This document shows, in pieces, positions 59,421-64,000 of a DNA stretch of 64,000 nt (its first letter is position 1; every line of letters starts with the position of its first letter). The stretch comes from CAYRFF01 sp964423575. Its GTDB lineage: Bacteria; Bacteroidota; Bacteroidia; Chitinophagales; Saprospiraceae. The notes beneath the pieces are model-generated. The model made no database searches. It saw only the letters and a program-made list of their open reading frames with translations, and was not told where the DNA came from. A program made the translations under genes and the position numbers. The stretch lies in contig CAYRFF010000003.1 in the NCBI GenBank assembly GCA_964423575.1, positions 53,925 through 117,924 on the forward strand. The letters run 5' to 3'.

Positions 59421-60524
59421 CTATTTACCTCCCAACCTCCTCATCAAATCCTCTACAATCAACTCTGTGCTATTCTCAGGGGAAAGTAATTTGTATAGTT
59501 CATCGTAGTCTGCTAGCATTTTCTGCTTGTACTCTTCTGTATTCAGACGTTCAATTTCTGCGATGATATTCTCCGTCGTCATATCATTCTGTAGTAATTC
59601 TTTCACAGATTCCCGGTTGAGAATCAGATTTACAAGTGAAACGTATTCCAACTTGACGAGCTGCTTAGCAATATAAAATGAGATCGCATTGGCTTTATAG
59701 CAAACGACCTGCGGCGTCCTGAAAATCGCAGTTTCCAGTGTTGCTGTGCCGCTTGCTACCAATGCTAAATCTGCTATGTCGAGAATATCATAAGTCTTTC
59801 CTTCCAATATATGCAGATTGGGGAAAGAGCGGGAAGCGATGCACGTATCATACCATTCCTGTTTGGAAGAAGGCGCTTTGGCAAGGTAAAACTCCCAGTC
59901 CGGGTATTTCTCTGCAATATTGAGGAACACGGGAAGAATCTTAAGAACTTCCTGTGCACGGCTACCCGGTAGTAATGCAACAGAGTATTTGTCAGGTTTC
60001 TTTAATCCGGTCTTGTGGCGGTTTACAACCTCTTTGAGCGGATGCCCGTGATAGGATACGGAAACGCCATGACCGTTAAAATACTCCTCTTCAAATGGAA
60101 GTATGGCATATACATGATCGATGTTTTCCCTGATTTTCTTAACTCTGTTTTCCTTCCATGCCCAGGTCTTGGGAGCGATATAATAGAAGGTAGCATAATT
60201 ATGCTGTTTGGCCCATTTGGCCATGCGGAGATTGAAACCTCCGTAATCTATAAAGATGATAGAATCCGGTTTGAAAGCAGTGATTTGCTCTTTACATTTC
60301 CTAAGACTGCCTAGCAGAGAAAATGCTTTCATAAGCACTTCCCAGAAACCCATTACCGCGAGCTCACTGATATGAACAAGTGGGGGATGGCCGGCTTCCT
60401 CTGCCATAAAATCACCACCGTAAAATTGTATTTTCGCAGAAGGATCCACCTTGCGGATTCCCCTGATTAACTCACCGCCGTAAATATCTCCCGACGGCTC
60501 ACCGGCGATGATGAAATAGCGCAT
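59421..60524 (-). CDS. lpxB: LpxB: lipid-A-disaccharide synthase
   Basis: The 367-residue GT19 enzyme begins MRYFIIAGEPSGDIYGGELI, the family start (AGExSGD). It has FIDYGGFNLRMAKWAK, YYIAPKTWAWKENRVKKI, VSYHGHPLKE, LLPGSRAQEV and ASGTATLETA. It couples UDP-2,3-diacylglucosamine and lipid X to make the lipid A disaccharide at the inner membrane. It lies at the end of a surE-small protein-lpxB operon. Confidence 0.96.
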   Translation of the reverse strand: MRYFIIAGEPSGDIYGGELIRGIRKVDPSAKIQFYGGDFMAEEAGHPPLVHISELAVMGFWEVLMKAFSLLGSLRKCKEQITAFKPDSIIFIDYGGFNLRMAKWAKQHNYATFYYIAPKTWAWKENRVKKIRENIDHVYAILPFEEEYFNGHGVSVSYHGHPLKEVVNRHKTGLKKPDKYSVALLPGSRAQEVLKILPVFLNIAEKYPDWEFYLAKAPSSKQEWYDTCIASRSFPNLHILEGKTYDILDIADLALVASGTATLETAIFRTPQVVCYKANAISFYIAKQLVKLEYVSLVNLILNRESVKELLQNDMTTENIIAEIERLNTEEYKQKMLADYDELYKLLSPENSTELIVEDLMRRLGGK

Positions 60525-60528
60525 AATA

Positions 60529-60813
60529 TTACAGTAATGAAGCTCCGAAATAAATAATCCAACCTACAGCGAGCGCCATTGTCGTCAGTAAGGCACCGCG
60601 TAACGTTTTATTTTCATTCCTACGCTTAAAGAAATTAATCGTGATAATATTAAAGCATATCGCAATCAGATATAGTGTCCGCTCATTAAAAATATCACGT
60701 GCCGTCCTGTCTGCCAGGAACCAGTCAGTAATCATGAGTACGACTGCAAATCCCACAAATGGCACCATCAGACTGATGATTATTCCCTTGAAAATATTTC
60801 CTTGATAACCCAT
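60529..60813 (-). CDS. Small triple-helix membrane protein of unknown function
   Basis: The 94-residue protein has three hydrophobic helices (about 8-28, 40-58 and 72-92) with a short basic loop RRNENKTL. It lies 4 bp before lpxB and 2 bp after surE, so it is co-transcribed with the lipid-A gene. The protein family appears conserved at this place in Bacteroidota. No function is known to me. Confidence 0.7.
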   Translation of the reverse strand: MGYQGNIFKGIIISLMVPFVGFAVVLMITDWFLADRTARDIFNERTLYLIAICFNIITINFFKRRNENKTLRGALLTTMALAVGWIIYFGASLL

Positions 60814-60815
60814 AC

Positions 60816-61592
60816 TTACATAATTTTTTCGATTCCTTTATTGGGATTAATAGCATTGTAGATGGTTAAATCATGTCCGGAAGGAACAACAGATACATAT
60901 CCTTCATCCAATGCCTGGAGATCTGTATTCTCTTGTGAATTCTTATATTCAAATTTTCCTATAAGCCAATAATATTCACGACCTCTAGGATCTGTACCCA
61001 CTTGGAAATCCTCCTCCCATATTCCTTCTGCTTGTGAACAGACTTTAATTCCTTTTATTTCCTCGTAAGGTAGTTTAGGAATATTCACATTTAATAAAGT
61101 GGCCTCTTTCATCCCGTTTTCAAGGACGTGGGCAATGATTTTAGATGCAACTTTCCCGGATGCACTGAAATCCGCATCAAAGCTGTAATCAAGTAAAGAA
61201 AAACCTATACTATTAATGCCATCTATTGAGGCTTCCATCGCTGCAGACATAGTGCCCGAGTAGAGGATGTTTATAGAAGCATTGGAGCCGTGGTTGATTC
61301 CGGAGATGCAGAGGTCGATTTTTCTATTGCGTAACACGCGGTATTTAGCGAGTTTTACGCAATCTACCGGGGTTCCCGAGCATTCATAAGCTTCGATTCC
61401 GGGGAAAACATCGACTTTATTCAAGCGTATCGGCTTGTGCGTAGTAATTGCGTGCCCCTTAGCTGATTGTGGTGAATCCGGTGCTACTACGACAACCTCA
61501 CCGTGTGGTCTCGCCGCTTCCACGAGTGCCTTAATTCCCGGTGCTACAATCCCATCATCATTTGTTATCAATATGAGTGGTCTATCTTTCAT
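60816..61592 (-). CDS. surE: SurE: 5'/3'-nucleotidase
   Basis: Starting at the ATG at 61592 (MKDRPLILITNDDGIVAPGI) gives 258 residues. The open frame runs 23 codons further to a TTG with untypical sequence. Metal ligands are in TNDDG (Asp12, Asp13), SPQSAKGHAIT (Ser) and SGINHGSN (Asn). It has GTPVDCVKLAKY and the S-G-T-M dimer loop. It is a stationary-phase survival phosphatase acting on nucleoside monophosphates. Confidence 0.95.
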   Translation of the reverse strand: MKDRPLILITNDDGIVAPGIKALVEAARPHGEVVVVAPDSPQSAKGHAITTHKPIRLNKVDVFPGIEAYECSGTPVDCVKLAKYRVLRNRKIDLCISGINHGSNASINILYSGTMSAAMEASIDGINSIGFSLLDYSFDADFSASGKVASKIIAHVLENGMKEATLLNVNIPKLPYEEIKGIKVCSQAEGIWEEDFQVGTDPRGREYYWLIGKFEYKNSQENTDLQALDEGYVSVVPSGHDLTIYNAINPNKGIEKIM

Positions 61593-61651
61593 TTGTACTT
61601 GTATTTTTCTTTTGCTGACTTTCGTCAAATGTTTTCCGGGCTTATTTCCAT

Positions 61652-61663
61652 GCTTCCGCAAAT
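61652..61663 (-). repeat. 12-mer ATTTGCGNAAGC, copy 13 (N=G)
   Basis: Exact minus-strand match in the surE-holA gap. The flank ATGCTTCCGCAAATGT equals that of copies 6 and 12. Confidence 0.75.
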
Positions 61664-61947
61664 GTTCCGGATGAATATGAAATGGCTAAAATAAGAGTAT
61701 GTAGCAACATTCACTAATATCGCTTATTTTATCTTTGAAGTTTAAGTCGAAATATGGATGAATTTCGTGAAAAGCGGGTGTTCCTGAATTGATTGGCTAT
61801 ATTGATAGCAGATGAAAAATATGAATTGTTAATTCTAGGGCCTCTATGTGTAAATTCGGATTGAAACCGGTAAAATTGTGTAAATTGCCGCTAAATGGAA
61901 GTTTCTCGATGAGGTGTAGAACAAATGTACGGAGTCGGGAATTAATC

Positions 61948-61959
61948 ATTTGCATAAGC
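61948..61959 (+). repeat. 12-mer variant ATTTGCATAAGC (one mismatch)
   Basis: One base off the consensus, identical to the variant at 28520 and followed by TAAAAAATATC like copy 9. It is 20 bp before the holA ATG and opposed in orientation to copy 13 across 284 bp. Confidence 0.5.
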
Positions 61960-61979
61960 TAAAAAATATCTAATCACAG

Positions 61980-63026
61980 ATGGATTATCTCAATATTATT
62001 AAGGATTTAAAGGCGGGGAAATTTAAGCCTCTCTATTTTCTGACGGGTGAGGAGCCGTATTTTATTGATGAGATTGCAAAGGCGCTGGATAAATATGTGC
62101 TGGAGCCGTCTGAGCGCGCATTTAACTATCTGGAGTTTTACGGGAAGGAAACTGCGATATCAAGTATACTGGATTCTGCAATGCGGTATCCGATGATGGC
62201 AGAGAGGCAGGTGGTGATGATAAAGGAGGCGCAGTATCTGAAGGGATTGGATGATCTTACATCTTATGTGAAAAATCCATTGGACACAACTGTAATGATC
62301 TTTGTGTATAAGAATAAGGCACTGGATGGGCGTACAAAATTTGCGAAAGCGATAAAAAGCGAAAAATGTGTCTTTTACGAGTCCAAGAAGCTTTATGATA
62401 ATCAGTTGCCGGGCTGGATAATGACTTACGTTAAATCGATTGACTTGAGAATAGGGGATGAGGAAGCGCATTTGCTGGGAGACTTTCTGGGAACAGACTT
62501 GTCCAAGGTGGTGAATGAGTTGCAGAAGTTAAAACTGAATCTGGCGGAAGGCGCGACGATTACCAAGGATGATATCGAGAAGCATATCGGCCTGAGTAAG
62601 GATTATAATGTATTTGAGCTTCAGGATGCGCTGGTGCGTCGCGATGCCGGAAAGACGTTCAGGATTATCGAATACTTTGGCAATAACCCCAAGGCTAATA
62701 ATATTGTGATGGTGATTTCTGTGCTTGCAGGCTATTTTACCAAGCTATATGCACTCCGGGGTGCCAATGTGACTTCAGCTGACAAAGCGCGCGGGGTTGT
62801 CGGCTATCTTTCACCATTTATCCTAAATAAGTATATCCGCGAGTCGCAGGCATATTCTACCGGACAGTTGATGGCGATTATAGAAATTCTGCATGCTTAT
62901 GACTTACAAGCCAAGGGAGTGGGAGTTAAACATGTGACGGAGCATGATTTATTACGGCAAATGGCGAGTGATATACTGTCGATAAGAAGGCCGGACTTTG
63001 AAGCGGTATATGAGGAAGTGATGTAG
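61980..63026 (+). CDS. holA: DNA polymerase III delta subunit
   Basis: The 348-residue protein has the HolA layout: N-terminal clamp-binding region GEEPYFIDEIAKALDKYV, ALDGRTKFAKAIK, DLSKVVNELQKLKL, DDIEKHIGLSKDYNVFELQDAL and the C-terminal collar. HolA opens the beta clamp in the clamp loader. It is transcribed alone and contains 12-mer copy 14. Confidence 0.92.
   Translation: MDYLNIIKDLKAGKFKPLYFLTGEEPYFIDEIAKALDKYVLEPSERAFNYLEFYGKETAISSILDSAMRYPMMAERQVVMIKEAQYLKGLDDLTSYVKNPLDTTVMIFVYKNKALDGRTKFAKAIKSEKCVFYESKKLYDNQLPGWIMTYVKSIDLRIGDEEAHLLGDFLGTDLSKVVNELQKLKLNLAEGATITKDDIEKHIGLSKDYNVFELQDALVRRDAGKTFRIIEYFGNNPKANNIVMVISVLAGYFTKLYALRGANVTSADKARGVVGYLSPFILNKYIRESQAYSTGQLMAIIEILHAYDLQAKGVGVKHVTEHDLLRQMASDILSIRRPDFEAVYEEVM
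62339..62350 (+). repeat. 12-mer ATTTGCGNAAGC, copy 14 (N=A)
   Basis: Exact plus-strand match, inside holA, encoding Lys-Phe-Ala-Lys-Ala. Confidence 0.75.
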
Positions 63027-63114
63027 GATGCCCTACCGCCTTTAGAATGCTCCTCACTTCCCTTCGAGTCTGCGAAACTCGTTCCCCACCTAATGAGTCG
63101 CACATCAATCCCAC

Positions 63115-64000
63115 TCACCTTATCAGCGTCAACGTCCCCGACTGCCTTACGATATATCCATCTTCAAATTCCAGCACAAACCTGTAACTAAAAGTATCCG
63201 GATTCAGTTTTTCGCCCTTGAACGTTCCATCCCATCCATACGCAGAAGTCGGGATATTGTTTGCCTGAAAAACCCTGTCGCCCCACTTATTATAAATTTC
63301 CAGTTGTACAATTTTCGCTTTTCCTTCTTCGGTATAGACCGTCCAGGTATCGTTTACGCCATCACCATTGGGTGTAAAGGCATTGGGGATATAGATATTG
63401 CGATTATTGATGACAATTACCGTTACAGAAGCAGAAGCTACGCAGCCGTTAATATCGGTGACGGTCAGGAAATACGTCGTTGTCTCGTCCGGAGAAACAA
63501 AGAGCGAATCACAAGGGCTGCAAGGAATAATTTCCCCTGTTTCTGTTGTCCAAACAAGGCTGCCGATAGCGCGGGTAGGCGGAAGAATCACGGGAATCAG
63601 CGTAGCTGTCTGACCAATGGTAATCTGAATTGTCGGCGTCAGGCCTGCCTCCAAGGCATCCGGTTCTGCAAGGATAATTTCATCGACGGAATACTTACAA
63701 CCATGTACATCCCGGATTTCCAGAGAATAGCTACCTGCCGCAAGACCGGTAAAAACACCTGTACTATTCTGCTGCTGCCCCAAGGAATACTGATAAGGCG
63801 CTGTTCCTCCGTGCACCGCTTCAACGCGAATCTGTCCGGAGTTTTCCCCGATACAGAGTGGATCAGCGGTCTGAATATCTAAGGATTGAATCGCAGAAGT
63901 ATCTTGTTCGACTGTGACAGAAATATGAGCCGTACAGCCGTTTTTGGTATTGGTGACTAATAGCGTATAAACTCCCGGTGCAGAAACAGTCGGTTGTAAT
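63115..64000 (-). CDS. C-terminal part of a T9SS type-B cargo adhesin
   Basis: The frame is open to the right edge. Its last 295 residues show repeat-like b-sandwich segments (GVYTLLVTNTKNGCTA, GSYSLEIRDVHGCKYS, TTYFLTVTDINGCVAS), each with the G.Y.L.V.D..GC pattern of SprB/PKD-like adhesin modules. The final 90 residues form a type-B sorting domain: IYIPNAFTPNGDGVNDTWTV, IYNKWGDRVFQ, WDGTFKGEKLNPDTFSYRFVLEF and a closing SGTLTLIR. It would be exported by SecYEG/SecDF and the T9SS, whose PorU/PorV/GldJ genes are in this window. A PorP/SprF partner for type-B cargo is at 7.7 kb. The true start is outside the window. Confidence 0.92.
   Translation of the reverse strand, partial: LQPTVSAPGVYTLLVTNTKNGCTAHISVTVEQDTSAIQSLDIQTADPLCIGENSGQIRVEAVHGGTAPYQYSLGQQQNSTGVFTGLAAGSYSLEIRDVHGCKYSVDEIILAEPDALEAGLTPTIQITIGQTATLIPVILPPTRAIGSLVWTTETGEIIPCSPCDSLFVSPDETTTYFLTVTDINGCVASASVTVIVINNRNIYIPNAFTPNGDGVNDTWTVYTEEGKAKIVQLEIYNKWGDRVFQANNIPTSAYGWDGTFKGEKLNPDTFSYRFVLEFEDGYIVRQSGTLTLIR

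Larger units (their letters stand above)
61593..61979. other. 387-bp divergent gap between surE and holA
   Basis: No ORF or RNA is seen. It contains 12-mer copy 13 (61652), the variant at 61948, and one TATCTTTG at 61730 without a -33 box that could serve holA with a long leader. Confidence 0.5.

Noticed and set aside
11443..62350. 12-mer as a Chi- or KOPS-type polar sequence
   Set aside because: Such sequences show strand skew relative to replication. Here six copies are on one strand and eight on the other, within 51 kb.
63304..63882. 192-codon open frame on the plus strand at the right edge
   Set aside because: It is antisense to the T9SS adhesin, whose sorting domain is unmistakable. 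The plus-strand protein is Arg/Cys-rich without a family pattern.
1..64000. CRISPR arrays, rRNA operons, tmRNA, prophage, transposases
   Set aside because: No regularly spaced repeat set, no rRNA-like stretch, no integrase or transposase motif was seen on either strand.

Overview
The window is chromosomal DNA of a Bacteroidota bacterium. It looks like a gliding-type or Saprospiria-like lineage, but I cannot fix the genus. The evidence is a type IX secretion (T9SS) locus (PorV, PorU, a PorP/SprF protein, GldJ), a T9SS type-B sorting domain on a large adhesin at the right edge, a fused SecDF, a lipoprotein-rich AT-rich genome (about 40% GC by eye), promoters of the TTTG / TAnnTTTG Bacteroidota type, almost no Shine-Dalgarno sequences, and the order rplQ-carA-eno behind the ribosomal operon.

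Layout. 1-2.4 kb: the end of a phenylacetate-type aromatic degradation operon (PaaZ and a crotonase). 2.5-11.7 kb: the T9SS block, with porU-porV on the minus strand and a porP-like gene, gldJ and murF on the plus strand, around a divergent promoter region. 11.7-22 kb: metabolic and housekeeping genes, including a degenerate arginase-fold protein, a Glu/Leu-type dehydrogenase, an OmpA porin-like protein, TsaD, RsmD, a glycosyltransferase, a Sua5/YciO protein and a BON-LysM protein. 22.3-35.6 kb: SecDF, alanine dehydrogenase (preceded by a probable small RNA or leader with its own terminator), an RluA-GT2-RibF operon, two orphan lipoproteins, a zinc-ribbon protein, a membrane-anchored FMN glutamate-synthase-like protein and a polyprenyl synthase. 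36.0-54.4 kb: one uninterrupted run of 32 genes, str + S10 + spc + alpha (rpsL to rplQ, without tuf), including secY, map, infA and rpoA. 54.5-63 kb: carA, eno, a FtsB/DivIC protein, sucD, a thioesterase, the surE-small membrane protein-lpxB operon and holA. 63.1-64 kb: the C-terminus of a T9SS cargo adhesin.

The two observations I would follow first are these. (1) A directional 12-mer, ATTTGCGNAAGC, has 14 exact copies in 64 kb. They lie on both strands, in genes and between genes, and the N is fully degenerate. About 0.03 copies would be expected from base composition. This is the pattern of an uptake or other genome-wide recognition sequence, and I know of none described for this phylum. 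(2) The CarA at the conserved rplQ-carA-eno locus has lost the glutaminase nucleophile Cys (Gly254), the catalytic His (Glu341) and the surrounding motifs. It therefore looks like a non-glutaminase subunit, by analogy with the ammonia-using vertebrate CPS1.

Several gene starts are moved downstream of the longest open frame, because that frame began at TTG or GTG upstream of a better ATG. These are porU, murF, the OmpA-like gene, tsaD, the histidine phosphatase, the Sua5/YciO gene, ribF, rplO, rpsM and surE. Two ribosomal genes too short for a routine ORF cut-off, rpmD and rpmJ, are added. No rRNA, tRNA, CRISPR array, phage or transposase is visible.
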